From positions 21,232,160 through 21,296,159 of the forward strand of contig NC_083601.1 of NCBI RefSeq assembly GCF_029168945.1: a stretch of 64,000 nt of DNA, written 5' to 3'. This document shows positions 37,201 through 49,438 of this stretch, in pieces; within the stretch, counting starts at the first letter, position 1, and each line of letters opens with the position of its first letter. Source of the DNA: Cannabis sativa. Lineage: Eukaryota; Streptophyta; Magnoliopsida; Rosales; Cannabaceae. Under the pieces are notes generated by a model that was given only the letters and a program-made list of their open reading frames with translations, did no database searches and was not told where the DNA came from. The position numbers were made by a program, and so were the translations under genes.

Positions 37201-39767
37201 ATTACAATTGCTTAGATACCCTTTTCCATCTACTATACTCTCATTCTACTCATCCTACCGATCCTGGGATCTACCATAGGACCATTTACGTTACAAGTTT
37301 AAGGTGCTTTATAAGCCTAAAACTGCTATAATTCAAGTCCTTGTTATGTAAATTTCCATCTGGATTAGACTACTTGATATAGGGGAAGTTAACTTTTATT
37401 AAGTAAACAGCTAAATCATTATTCTTTTTTGAATCAGCATACAAATATTGGCTGAGTTGTGCTGGGCTTATTTTCATTCTTATTTTTGCTTTAGGCACTA
37501 GAAATGCTATCAAATCCTCGGGGTTCAACTCCGATAATTTTTCTTGTCACTGATGGGGCTGTTGAAGATGAGAGACAAATATGTGATATCGTGAACAATC
37601 ATGTTGCAGAAATGGGATCAAAATGTCCACGTATATACACCTTTGGCATAGGTAATGGTTAATACACTTTCTGTAACAATTGTTTCCAAATCAGACTCTT
37701 TCTTATGATTTTAAGTGGCTTCACAAATTTTCATTTCCACTCTAGGTAGATAACCTGAATTTCTTTAAGCGACACCATGGGGCTTGGTGTTGTTGTTGAA
37801 GTGTTAAACTCCTTTGTAATTTTTCATCTATGTTTGATAATAGGCTCATTTTGCAACCACCATTTTCTGCGGATGCTTGCATTGATCAGCAGGGGACAAT
37901 ATGATGCTGCTTATGATGCAGGCAAGTGTTTTCTTCTTTATATCTATATTAGCTTTTTTAACTTATGTAGAGAAGCTTGAAAACTTTTACCCTCTCCTTG
38001 GAATTTGGATTTTAGCGAGGAAAGTAAGTTTATGAGAAAGTTCGAGAGTTAAGTTCAATGTAATTTTATAAAAATTAGAACATTTAATAAAGTCTCTTAT
38101 AGATTTTTTCTCACCAAAGACTTTCTTGAAAAAATTGAGTTCTGAACAAAGCCTAAAGTGTTCTGAATTAAAGAATCAGGACTTCAAATGGTGCATTTCA
38201 AAGCTAATTATCCATGAAGCTTGTTGCTTTGATTGTTGGTTTTCTTAAGTGAAGACCGGGGATCTGTCCGAATTTGGTTATGTGCTGATTATCTTTCCTG
38301 ACTGACAGATTTGGTGGAAGCTCGATTACAAAAATTATTTACTAGAGCTTCATCTTTGCTTCTTTCAAATGTAACATTTGACGCATTGGATAGTCTTGGT
38401 GAAGTTGAGGTATGTATTCTGACCTTCATTTTCCATTTTTTTATCCATGGTAAATAAAAACGAAATCATGCTTCAACCTGTTCAAATGTTTATGTTTCAC
38501 TACATCTTTTTAGTGGTTCTTGCTTACCTGCTGTGTGTTCTATATTGACTAAAAACTGGCTCCCTTCGATCACTTTGTTAGGTGTTTCCTACTCGAATAC
38601 CAGACCTTTCGTCTGAGGATCCACTAGTTGTATTTGGCAGATATCAAGGAAAATTCCCCAACTCTTGTAAAGCTAAAGGTGTCTTGGCCGGTTTGAATAG
38701 TTTTGTAATAGATTTGAAAATACATAATGCAAAGGACGTACCACTTAACAAGGTAAGGCATCTAATATTTAGCCACCTTTTTCATATTTTAGTTTCTAAT
38801 TGTCGTTGTTTAGTAATTTGGTGTTTTGTTTTGGTCATAATAGATATTTGCAAAAGAACAGATTGATCAGCTTACTGCTCGGGCATGGTTTACAGAAAAT
38901 AAAGAACTCGAGGATAAGGTTTGTTGCTTGATCCTAACAATAACCCGTAAAGACGTAAAAAATAAAAAATTACTAATAATTTGATGATGTTACAACATTT
39001 AAGTCATAATTTTTTTTCTAATTCCACATCTACATGACCAACAATATTACTTTATCGTGTGTAGAAGACTTGGCATGAAATGCTTTTAAAAGTTCACTAT
39101 TTCCTGTAAAATAAATACTGTTCCTCTTATTTGACAGATTTCCAAAATGAGCATACAAACTGGGGTAGTATCTGAGTATACTCGGATGATTGTACTTGAG
39201 ACAATAGGGAAGAAAATTCAAGATGGACTACAACAGGTACTCATATAACTATTGTTACACTATACAAAATAATATCTAATTATAGTTTTTTGTACTGCTA
39301 TGTGGTTTTCCACCAAATGCAATAAATTTGTTACAATTTCTATTATCAATGTTATTATTGTTATAAACCATTGATTTTCTTTTTCTAATGAACCCAACCA
39401 TCTCAAAAATACAAAAAACAAGCAGGTACCAAAGAAAAGCCTACCCCCAAAAAAGGCAGCTGCTGAAAAACAGAAGGTGATACCAATGCCAAGTCTATGT
39501 ATTGGCTTTGGAAACTTGACTGCAACGGCTGAAAACGTTCCTCCAGGATGTGAAGAAGCAAAACTTCCTGAAGTTGCGGAAATGTTCGTGAAGGCAGCTT
39601 CGAGTTGTTGCGGCAACATCTTTAGACACTGCTGCTGCATGTGCTGCATCCAATGTTGTTCCAGGATGAACGACCAATGCGCAATCGTACTAGCCCAGAT
39701 ATGTACCGCACTGGCAATATTTGGCTGCCTTGAATGTTGTTCATTATGCTGTGCCGATAACGAATAG
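34234..39767 (+). CDS. VIT/von Willebrand factor A domain protein (inter-alpha-trypsin inhibitor heavy chain-related)
   Basis: Thirteen coding exons: 34234-34626, 35063-35212, 35333-35545, 35626-35715, 36268-36384, 36478-36747, 37495-37651, 37844-37921, 38309-38409, 38582-38752, 38844-38918, 39138-39236, 39426-39767. They join in phase to 751 residues. The N-terminal third is a VIT-like region. A VWA domain starts near residue 322, with the metal-site motif DISGS at 332-336, a GGGTN loop and VTDG near 429-432, so metal binding looks intact. The last 55 residues hold 16 cysteines around one hydrophobic stretch, suggesting lipidation or a membrane anchor. Length and order agree with Arabidopsis At1g19110-type proteins, whose role is unknown; nothing shows protease-inhibitor binding. 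Odd points are the GC-AG intron 37922-38308, a duplicated intron end before exon 5, and an aagcag double acceptor before exon 13. Confidence 0.92.
35770..35950. mobile_element. Possible MITE fragment in intron 4 of the VWA gene
   Basis: The stretch begins 'acagtggtggacccaaatgggtcctaggc' and ends 'aggcccttgatag...gagtcggcc', a style shared with the GGGCC-rich MITEs at 9399 and 43885, and it includes a C-rich run near 35870. No target duplication was found. Confidence 0.4.
35951..36272 (+). repeat. 161-bp tandem duplication of an intron end including its splice acceptor
   Basis: The sequence beginning ttctgatcactatatggcta is present twice head to tail (35951-36111 and 36112-36272) with only a few base differences. 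Each copy ends in tcttaggtttcttc, that is, the acceptor and the first bases of exon 5. Only the second copy leads into the full exon, so the first acceptor (AG at 36105-36106) is a decoy. Confidence 0.9.
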
Positions 39768-39890
39768 AAAATTCAGTCCGAACAGATTATTTTATTGTTA
39801 CAAATAGTTTTTACACTTGTAATAGAGATGTGTAATGTAAATGAAAATGAGGCTTCGTGACACTGGTTCAACACTTGTATAATCTTGAGT
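39768..39890. terminator. Convergent 3' ends of the VWA and LAZ1-like genes
   Basis: The two stop codons face each other with 123 bases between them, so both genes must share or overlap their 3' UTRs and polyadenylation regions. AT-rich stretches such as 39783-39840 could serve as poly-A signals. Confidence 0.65.
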
Positions 39891-41925
39891 CTAATCCTCT
39901 TCAACATGTTCCTCAATTTTTAACTCTGTCTCTTCTTCTTCTCCGGAGTCATCTGATCTGTGGTGGAAGGTCTCTTGGATCTTCGTTACTCCCTTCTCCA
40001 CAGGTCCCATTGCTTGATTTATAGTCAATACAACATCGCTCACAACCTGTCAAATTGGCATTATTTAAGATTTAAGCCTATATATGTATATATATATATA
40101 TATATCTTGTTTTTTCAAGAGAAAATAGTTGTACTTACATGGTGACCACCTTCAAGAACTATGTCCTGAACACTCTCGGTCACACTAGTTCCAGGAGCTT
40201 CAACCTTAATTTCTTGCTTCTCAAGCGCAGCTGGGGTGTCATTGTCACCATCTTCTAATTTAACTTCTCTGCTTGATTCAGCAGTGACACTCCAATGCTT
40301 GATAGCCGGTACATAGTGGTACCGCTCCGTCGAAAAGACATACATATGAGCAACAGCTGCAATAGCCATCTGCCAAGCCAGTAAACATAAACCTGCATCA
40401 TCTTTGCTTTAGGAGTATAATAGCAAAACCAGACATTTCACCTCATTAATAAGGCCAAGACCAACAAGGACATATTCTAATCAGATTATGAAAGTGCACT
40501 ATCTTATATTAACAGAACAAATAAAGGCAAGCCAATGTAGAAAAACAGAGTTGGTAAAAGAATTTAGTGAAGGGACTCACTTCTATGCAAATCAAGAAAT
40601 CCTGCAATCCACTCTGTAATTCTCCCTGTTTAGGTATAGCTCCAAAAGCACGCAGTAGAGCAATAGCTACACCTTGCCACCAAGTGGCAAATACAATAGC
40701 CTTGAAACTTATGAACTTTGCAAGTGGTTTTATTGGTTGAAGTCTTTCATGAGTTACATTGTAGAATTGCACAAGGCAATACAGAGCCCACATCTGGCTG
40801 AAATTTAGTACCACTGCTAGGTAGGGATATCTACAACAAAAGTTAAGATGTCAAAACTAGAACTTGTTATGTTAACTTGAAAATTAAAGTTAAAAAAGGC
40901 TCATTAAATTTTGTTTTCAGAAGGGTTAATGATAATAATGAGAAACCTACCCATAATACCACTTAAATTCTCCATCACCATAAACGCCTAGGAGCTCCAA
41001 CAATAATGCTAAGAAGGCACAAACGGTTTTCAGAATCATCTGAGCTAATGAAAAAAACAATATATGAGAATAAAGATTTCTTTTTAAGAAAAAAGAAATG
41101 ATGAAGAAGCTACTTACATATTGTACAAGGCCAAATTTCTCGATTGTTAACAACTCCTTTCCAAGAACACATGGTCGAGTGAAGAAGTTCCAAAACGACC
41201 TATTTCTCTCATTAATATGATTTTCACTTGCCTCTTCTATCAATGGTTTGTTCAGCAGTTTTCTTGATTCATTTTCAAGTTCTTCTATGACACTTCTTTC
41301 TCCTCCTTCCATGGTTGTAACAATTAAACAATAATACTACCAATAATAAAAGAAACACAAAATAATATATTATAATAGACCCCAAAAAAGAAGATCATGA
41401 TAGAGTGAGTTACCAAGACAAGCAATCAAATAGCTTCCAAAAGAATACAAGGCAAATGCTTCATAACAGTTTCTTAAAATGTCACAGGCCAAAGAAAACT
41501 TTGGATTCCACAAAGATATGACCTGTTAAGAGATTTTAACATAATTAATCAGTTCTTAGAAGCTTAATAACATACAAGCAATTGAATATATATATATATA
41601 ATTAAAAATCTTACTGATTCAGTGGCATAAGCTGGTACTATGAAAAGAACAGCAACAATCCACTTTTGTTCCTGAAAAATCACATCAAAATTAATCCTTT
41701 GTTTCTTCATAATGAAATATCAAAATTAATGGTAGAGAAAGAGGAACTAACTGGGGGATTAGTATATGATCTGAGATGTTGAAATATAAGAAAGATAGAA
41801 AGAGAGAACGCCACAAGAGCGAAGCAACTTGCCACTATGAGTCCTGGTTCATGGATTTTCCTATACATTATTTCACTTTCAGACACTGATGAATAATAAT
41901 CATCATTATTTATCACCATTTCCAT
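39891..41925 (-). CDS. LAZ1-family membrane protein (DUF300, organic solute transporter alpha-like)
   Basis: Eight exons on the minus strand, 41752-41925, 41615-41671, 41414-41522, 41118-41305, 40951-41039, 40581-40830, 40139-40369 and 39891-40046, splice in phase to 417 residues. The first membrane span is residues 28-49. Further spans follow, including WIVAVLFIVPAYATES at exon 2 and the family stretch CDILRNCYEAFALYSFGSYL in exon 3. A conserved QFYNVTHERLQPIKPLAKFISFKA and WWQG region lies in exon 6, for about seven spans overall. The tail (from residue 310) is hydrophilic and acidic, ending EEHVEED. In Arabidopsis this family includes LAZ1 and its homologues, tonoplast proteins linked to cell death and brassinosteroid signalling; animal relatives transport steroids. 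The substrate here is unknown. A second in-frame ATG sits two codons after the chosen start. Confidence 0.92.
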
Positions 41926-42394
41926 TATTTTTCATCAAAAACAAAATAGTTTTTCATTAAAATGATAATGTAAACCGGTTTGTATAAGATAGTATTGGTT
42001 GCTGTGACTTTGACAAGTGTACTATCTATACTCAAGACAGTTATCCTGTGATCCACTAGACGAGCCTGTTCCGACACGTGTACTTTAATCCAAAGTCAGC
42101 GGTCAAGTCCACACGTGTATAAATGATTGATGTTCCCTTCTGTTTATGGTTTTCTTTGCTTCAAGTCAAGTTGATGTCGTTTACGGTTATTCTGTTGTCG
42201 TTTTCAATTTTGACGATCAGCTGTTTACTCGTTCATTTTAATGTTTTATTTTGGCTTCTGAGTTCTGATTATTTCAATGTCACTGTTTTTATTCGGTTAA
42301 TTAAATATTATACCAGTACTTTATTCAGGCTTGATGAATAAATTTAAACGTGTAAATTGCGGTCCAAAGTTTTGAGTTTTTAGGCGTGAATTTT
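41926..42394 (-). promoter_or_regulatory. Promoter of the LAZ1-like gene with two ACACGTGT boxes
   Basis: ACACGTGT(A) occurs at about 42075 and 42112, each a G-box core, with TTGAC/GTCAA W-box-like sequences between. They lie 150-190 bases upstream of the start codon. Control by bZIP, bHLH or WRKY factors is an inference from these motifs only. Confidence 0.45.
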
Positions 42395-42690
42395 TTAACG
42401 GCATAAGTACTTAATATTTGTAAAATTATAATTTTTTTTTATTTTTTCTGTAAAAAAAAATAGAAATAATTGACACTACACGTTTCTGTTCAACCCAATG
42501 ATATAGAATCTACCATTTGGGCTTTATATGTGCTTTTTTTAAAAATAATAACAGAGCATGTACGGATGAAACTCGAGAAAAATTACTGTTTTACAAATAT
42601 TGAGTACTTCTACTGCTAAAAAAATTATTAAGTTTATACCACTAACAAACCCAAAATTTTAAGTACTTATGCTCCTCATAGCCATCACTA
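42395..42690. mobile_element. Imperfect inverted-repeat element (MITE-like)
   Basis: 'gcataagtacttaatatttgtaaaa' near 42400 is matched in reverse complement near 42590-42616 and again near 42655-42672, with a T/A-rich centre. No target duplication was identified. Confidence 0.45.
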
Positions 42691-42699
42691 TCTTATCCA

Positions 42700-43510
42700 T
42701 CGGAAACTATATCAACATCTCCATCTTTCTTGAGATTATAGTTCTTTAAGATTGGACAGTCAAATGAGTACACGAAGCATATTTTCTTGAACTTGGAATT
42801 CTGTAGTTGCCTTTAATTGAATTGTTCTGACCCTTGTTTTTCTTCTTTGGAGCATTTCCTTTGATCAACAATCCATCATCAACACTTTCTTCTTGTTGTT
42901 CTAATTTTTCAATTCCTTTGACAATAATGCATTCTGAATTTCCTTCTCTAATGTCAATGAATCCTTACCATATATCATGGTATCCACAAAATGCTCATAA
43001 CTCTCTGCAGTGGGAAATTCAGTACTATGATTACTTGATCTTCGTCCTCGACTGTGATTCCAATGTTTTCCAGATTGAGTATCACCTTATTGAAATTATC
43101 AAGATGATCTTCAATAGTCTTTCCTGCTATCATCTTAAAAAAAATACAACTTTTGTTTCAAAAATAACCTGTTAGTCAGTGATTTTGTCATATATAGAAT
43201 CTCTAGTTTCAACCATACTCCAACTACAAAATCTTCTTTAGGCACCCTCAAAAAGTTGTCTTAGAGGCTCAATATGAAGGCACTATGATTCTTTTCAAGA
43301 ATGTCGATTTTCTCTTTTGGAGTCAATCCCTCTGATAGATTTTATTCTCCAAGTAAAGCAGCTTGTAAACCTCATTGATCGCAAGTAGAGCTCGCCACAA
43401 TCCAAAGTTATTTTTCTCTGTAAACTTCTCTAGATTAAACTTAGCATTCCTTATTTCTTCTTGGATCGATCTTTAAGAATCTTGAAAGCTTTGAATCCAA
43501 TTCTTGATCT
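42700..43510 (-). pseudogene. Degenerate Ty1-copia gag
   Basis: Read on the minus strand with frame changes, the order fits copia gag. First, near 43390-43330, is a worn 'LYLENKIY' segment. Then 'AGKTIEDHLDNFNKVILNLENIGITVEDEDQ' character (43130-43040) matches the UBN2-type gag. A 'SYEHFVDTMIYGKDSLTLEKEIQNALLSKEL' pattern follows (about 43000-42920), and last a remnant of the zinc knuckle near 42770-42735. Stops and at least two frameshifts break it. An open frame on the opposite strand (42834-43175) is only the shadow of this gag. Confidence 0.78.
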
Positions 43511-43880
43511 CCAAGCTTTGATACCACCTGTAAGAAAAATGCATATGATCTCACACGGCAAGAAATCTCCAATGAACACACTCGAAATATTCCATAGATC
43601 CAAAGGCACAACCACAAACTGAGTTAGTAAAAATTCTCTATATGTTTTATTGATTGTGTAATAGGAAGAAGAAATTAGAACGAATAAGTAAAATAAATAG
43701 ATTGACGAGTTATAAAATTAATACCCTAGATTCCATTATTGATATTCAAAATTATTGTTTGCTTACTTTAATATTTTTTATAGTTAAATTATTTTTCTTG
43801 TTTTAATAATATTCCTTAAATTTTTGTTTGTAGTAGAAAAATAATTATTGGTACTTAGTAATAATTTTCGTATAAGATGA
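43511..43880 (-). mobile_element. Primer site and partial LTR of the degraded copia element
   Basis: On the minus strand TGGTATCAAAGCTTGG (43526-43511) is a good copia primer binding site, placed just 5' of the gag remnant. The bases to its right, starting tgtaagaaaaatgcatatga at 43529, should be the end of the 5' LTR. Its far end is not visible, so 43880 is an arbitrary limit. Confidence 0.55.
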
Positions 43881-43884
43881 TACT

Positions 43885-44591
43885 CAGGGCCGTCTCAAGG
43901 TGATGAGAGGCCTAGGGCGAAATTTGAAACAAGGCCTTTTCTTTTAATAAAATTTTTTAAAAAAATTAATTAAATTTTGACACAACATCAATTTTAATTC
44001 TTTTATCTCTATGTAATAAATAATATTTTGTAATGTAAGCTAACTCGATCAAGTAATATTTAATTATTAAGAACATCTCTATTGAAGTGCTATATATTTT
44101 AGCAAATTTGAAAGAAAAAAATAATATGTTTAAATTATATATATTTTAAAAAAATATATAATAAATATAAATTTTATTTATTATTAACAGTATCATTAAA
44201 AATGTACGTTAATATTTTAAAATTAAAAGTACTTTAATATATTTTTTTTAATATAGTGTAATACAAATATTTAAGTTATAATATTGTTATTTATTTATTT
44301 TTGAAATGCTAAGTAAAACTTTTCAAAAATAATAGTATAAAAGGTGTGTAATCAAAAAAAAAAGAGTATAAAAAGTGACTAAGGTGAGGATCGAATCTTG
44401 AATCCTCAAGGCCAATTAAAGCTCCACTTATCATGTGTACGACATGTTTTTCATGTAATTTATTAAGTTAAATATTTATATATTATACGTTTTTATATGT
44501 GTATATATATTAATTTTAATTTTTTCGGGGCCTCCAAAATTGTGGGGCCTGGGGCCGAGGCCCCGGCTGCCCCACCCTCTGGCCGACCCTG
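43885..44591. mobile_element. hAT-type MITE of the 'cagggccg' family, 707 bp
   Basis: Ends cagggccgtctc and (reverse strand) cagggtcggcc, with the exact 8-base direct repeat atgatact on both sides (43877-43884 and 44592-44599). GGGCC-rich ends and an AT-rich core match the shorter insert at 9399-9589. No coding capacity. Confidence 0.87.
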
Positions 44592-44734
44592 ATGATACTC
44601 ATGCTTAGGAACTTTATTACTAAAAACGATACATACACTTATAGTATAGATTTTACCTATCAAAACGCAAGGTTAATAATCACGTTTCTTTGGATTCTTT
44701 CTCTGGCCTAGTTCTTCGGGATATTAGTTGTAAT

Positions 44735-45050
44735 CAGTGGCGAAGCGAGAAATTTGACTGAGTAAGGACTTGAATAAATATTAAGTCAAACAATAGTATT
44801 ATTTTGTTTTTTTTAATAAAGTGTTATTTTTTTTTATTATTTGTATTGGGTTATTTTTAAAATGGGCTTGATTAAAATGAGAGTAGGCTCATGAATCGTG
44901 ATTAAGATATTGAGTAAGGGCTTTTGTGAATCGGGCTTTAATAAATTTAGTGAAGTGAATTAATATATGTATATATCTACATGTGAAAATTTTGATCTAT
45001 ATATTTGAGTGAGGGCTTAAGCCTACATATGGGCTAAAGTCCCTCCGTGG
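44735..45050. mobile_element. Probable MITE ('cagtggcgaagcgag' type)
   Basis: Begins cagtggcgaagcgagaaat and ends aaagtccctccgtgg, approximate inverted ends of a very common plant MITE type. The target duplication is not clear. Confidence 0.55.
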
Positions 45051-45055
45051 TTTTA

Positions 45056-48000
45056 ATTTTACTCTTTTTTAGTTAGTCTTTTTCATTGTTCTTAAAATGT
45101 TGTTCCCTACACCCTTGTTGCTTTAGTAAAGTTTGATAGCTAAATTATCCAAATTATATTCAGAACATTATTATGATTGATGTCGTTGATCAATAAATGA
45201 TCTTGTACCCCTTCTCTCATTCTTTTGAGTTTGTAGCTCTAAAGAGTGGTTTATTGATTTTTTAAAAAAAAGTGCTTTTCGATTGAAAACTTTGTATTTT
45301 AATAAAAATGTTGCTGCTCTAAATAATCATTTATTTTGTAGTCAATTACAGTATATGTTAATTTTTTTTTTACTTCTAGTTATAATAATATTTAGTTAAT
45401 TATATATAGTTTAAATATATTATCATTTTATTTTATTATTTTTGACAAAATCATTTTATCATATTAGTTAAACTTATTATTATATCTTTTAATTTTGTGG
45501 CAAAATTTATTAGCCATTATAGGTAGTTAGAGAGAGAGAAAAAAAATGAGAAATATATACACATTAACTTTAGATTAATTTACAAGTTTTTATATTTCTT
45601 TCTGTCTTTCTTTTTCTTTAAATTGTTCTATAATAAATTCATGAAGTATGTATTGATGATGAAATGCAGCGTATACCACAGTTCATGATTATATTACGTA
45701 CGGTACCAACTTTATTAATTAGTAATTATATATTTAATTTAAGGACATGGTACTAATTTGATTGGCACAGTGTGACTCTTTATTCGAACTCTAATCTACC
45801 AATTGGCATTGAGCATAGTTAACATTAATATAAAACTTTTGTTTTATGCGAGACATTCCATTTTGGGGAGTTATCTCTAAATATATATATCACATGCTTG
45901 GTTGGCTATATCTACTAGTGGACTTGTTTATTTATGTATTTTTCTAGGATGGAGAATCATCTCTTCTAATTCCTAAGTTTTAACTAAATTACATCTCGAT
46001 GAATTCATTTTTGGAGAAGTCCCCCACACAATAACTTAAAGAATTAAGAAAATTTCAAATAAAATACACGATGATACATATTCATATATAGTCAGCATCC
46101 TGATAAAAAAAAGTTGCTAATAATAAATGTTTCTTTTATTGGCCAATGTTGTAATTTGTATATATATATACTAAATACTAATTTTGGAGAAGGGGGCTGA
46201 CACACTTGAAAGGGTCATCTTTACACTAATTAATGAGGGAGTTTATAATATTAATTATTTATGTCCATACACATAATTTATAATGGTGTATATATATTTA
46301 TATATATTATATTCGTATTGTTGTCATGGACCACAAGTTTCCAAGTCTTATATGCTGCAGGATATAATATATTCTATATATACGTAAATGATATATGCTA
46401 TATATAATACAGGTTTATAGAGTTGATTTACAGATAGATAGCATAGCATAATATTTACGTATAGCATATATACTACTAATAATCAAAATGGCTTGATGTG
46501 GTAATTAGCGTGTTATAAATGTTCACACACACTGTCTTGATTTTTGTCGAAACTATGAGGAGTGCTAATTAAGGAAAATTCTCTTTTATACACTCTAGCT
46601 CTTATCTTTTTTTTATGTCTATAATAATAATAATATAGTAATAATGGATCTCAAATACATTGACAGTGACACACCCATCTCCATGGCCTGGCCATATTAT
46701 TATATATATTATAGATAGCATGGATCCCTTTTAAGTGTAGTGTGAAGTGAAGTTATAATAAGAAGATGTTAATAATAGGAGAGACAGGTGCATGGAAGAA
46801 AGAAATTAAAGGTAGCTTAGGGGCGAGGTCCAATGCTTAATATTAATTTGATCTTATATATAATTGAATATTGATATTAATATTGGGCACATTGGTCAAA
46901 CATAGACCAATCTATTTGAGACAGATGTTGGTCGGATATAGTCCGATGAATAGTAACGCAACGGCATGTTTGACACATGGCAAACTAACTCTTCTTTTTG
47001 CCTGTTTTGCCGTGCTAACCAAACCCAAACCCAAACCCAACTTTTCTTTTATTGGCTAATTCCACTTATTCTTCCAATCCCTATGTGACATGGTCATGGA
47101 CAACTTCACGTGCATGCATGCTTCCTTACCTTAATTTCTAGTGTACATTTCTATATTTACAGATAGTAAATGCATCATTAATATAACCAAATATAATTTT
47201 TTGTCCCATAATCTTCTATAGAAGTATATATTTGACAATTTAGATTTGCGTTGTGATCATGTACAACCTTAAGTAGTCACTTTAACCTGCAGGCCCGCTG
47301 GGTATATGGGCTGGCCGGGGACATTACACTTATCTCCAATCTGTGTTTGTTTGTAATGTAATGTAATGTAATTTTAATTTTAGTTTATGTTTTTATACTA
47401 TAAAAATGTATAAATATCATGTATTAATTGTATATAAATTGGGTTTTGTTATTAGGTATTAGTGCTGTTAAGTATCTAATATCACCACAAGCGTGACCGG
47501 CTCTAGATTAACGCGGGCTAGGCCCTTACTTAAGGTCACCTATTTTAGAAGTCTAAATAAAAAATATATAATTTCTAATAAGGTTAATTTATTTTATAAT
47601 AAGAACTCAATTTTTTTTCTAAGGCTCTAAGGTACTTCTAGCAAAATAGTTAGGGATATTAATTATATAAAAATTATAACATTAAATTAAGTAGGAGTTA
47701 ATTAAATATTTAATTTTATTGACAGCGATATGACATATCTTTAGTTCTTTTTTTTCCTAATAATTTATATCAAAAATATTTTTTCTATTGTATTATAATT
47801 ATTAAATGGAAAAAAAATTAAAAACAGAGAGCCATCCCTGCCCTGTTTACATTTCTATAGCCATGCCCAACTATTATTATTTATATAAGCACAACACAAG
47901 TGGGGAGGTGGAAACTTGGGGAGATTTTGTAGTACATTCTCCAAGGATTTTCTTTGTTGGTCTTATAATCATATTATTCAAGATGCAATTTCAATTCACC

Positions 48001-49438
48001 CCTCTTTTGAGGGATTTGCACGGTCAACTTTGTGTCAAAAAATTCTGTAAAGAGATTGATTTCATTTGAAGTGATACCAATTAATTAAAATACAAGTAAT
48101 CACTATATATATCTATAACACATTAAGGCTAGAAATTAAGCTGCCAATGAACATATAACTTTGGATATCAAAAACATAATTAATGATTGATAATAATGAA
48201 AATAACACTCCTATTATATATAATTGCCTCCTATAAATATAAATATATACTCATAAATCTAGTGAGATTAATTGAATTCTGGATTGCTCCCATTTCATCA
48301 AAACAAAAAACAAAAAAGCAAAAAACAAAAGAGCTGGATTGTCATGGTTCGGTTAGCAAGGGACATGCATGGCTACAGAAAGTATGGGCTATACGTTATA
48401 ATATGTTATATTATATATATACATATTAAATTTATCGACAAGAATAATGCTATGCACCTTCATCATTATATCCAACACTCATAATAATTGACACATGTTC
48501 AATTAATAATCACTTATGTAATTAAAAATAGAATAAGATCTGATAAAGCTAGCTAATTAGAGTTTATTATAATTTTTTAATTAACACTCTCTAAGAATAC
48601 GATATCAATTGTTCGAGTTTAATTTGATTGTAATCCCTACTATATATACTACGCATGCATGATGCATCTCCAAAGAAATTCTCTAAAAATAGCATTTTTA
48701 ATATAATAAAGGGTGAAATATCAAAAATATTACTCCAATCAACCATTCTCATTTGGATTGGATAACTGATCTCTAAATATGAAATTTTATTCTATATATT
48801 AGCTCAAATAAGAAATACGGTTAGAATGAAGTTAACTATTTTTTAATATTTTTTATTTTAAAAAAACTTTTTTATATATAAATATATTATTTACACTCAA
48901 ACATTTTCATATAGCTAAAAAAATATATACGTATTTTTTTTAATAAAGCCAATTAAATATTACATACTGCATGTTGTGTGTATATACGAAGTATTATTTG
49001 TCTATAACATTATTATAAAAAAAAAACAATAATAAATAATAAAGAGCACCCTAAACCCTAAACACAATGAAAGCATTATAATTTGAAGAAGTTGGTGGAT
49101 GCAAAAATACATGGTTTTGGAAATAATTATTTAATTTTTTAAATTAATGAAAAGGGTTAGTGGAAAAAAGAGAGGAGAGTTAGAAAAGATTAAAATTGGA
49201 AGAAAAAAAATAAAAGATAATAAAGAAATGAAGCGACAAAGTGTTTGTGGAAACTTGAACCATGGACAAAAACCAGCTAGCCTTGGGTTTTAGACTTTCT
49301 CACTCTCACATACATAATATCACATCTCTTACTCTTACTGTATTTAAGCATTAACCACCTCAACTCTCAGTGGCTTATGAGATCTGATCTCTCATCAATT
49401 TCTCAAGCCCAACATTTGCTATATACTCTCTGCTCTAA
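45056..49438. other. Long AT-rich intergenic region and promoter of the LAZY-type gene
   Basis: Over 4 kb without a gene I can support. It contains many T/A runs, a possible GGGCC-family MITE remnant at about 47494-47650 (ccggctctagattaacgcgggctaggccc), and short open frames (46871-47059, 47806-48069, 48187-48484) that show no domain or splice structure. A TATTTAA box at 49339-49345 and a C/T-rich leader precede the start codon at 49439. Confidence 0.55.

Noticed and set aside
42834..43175. Plus-strand 113-codon frame
   Set aside because: Shadow of the degraded copia gag on the minus strand, which carries the recognisable family pattern.
45056..49438. A hidden fifth gene upstream of the LAZY gene
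   Set aside because: No frame above 90 codons shows a domain, splice-joined continuation or codon bias; it appears to be promoter and repeat debris.
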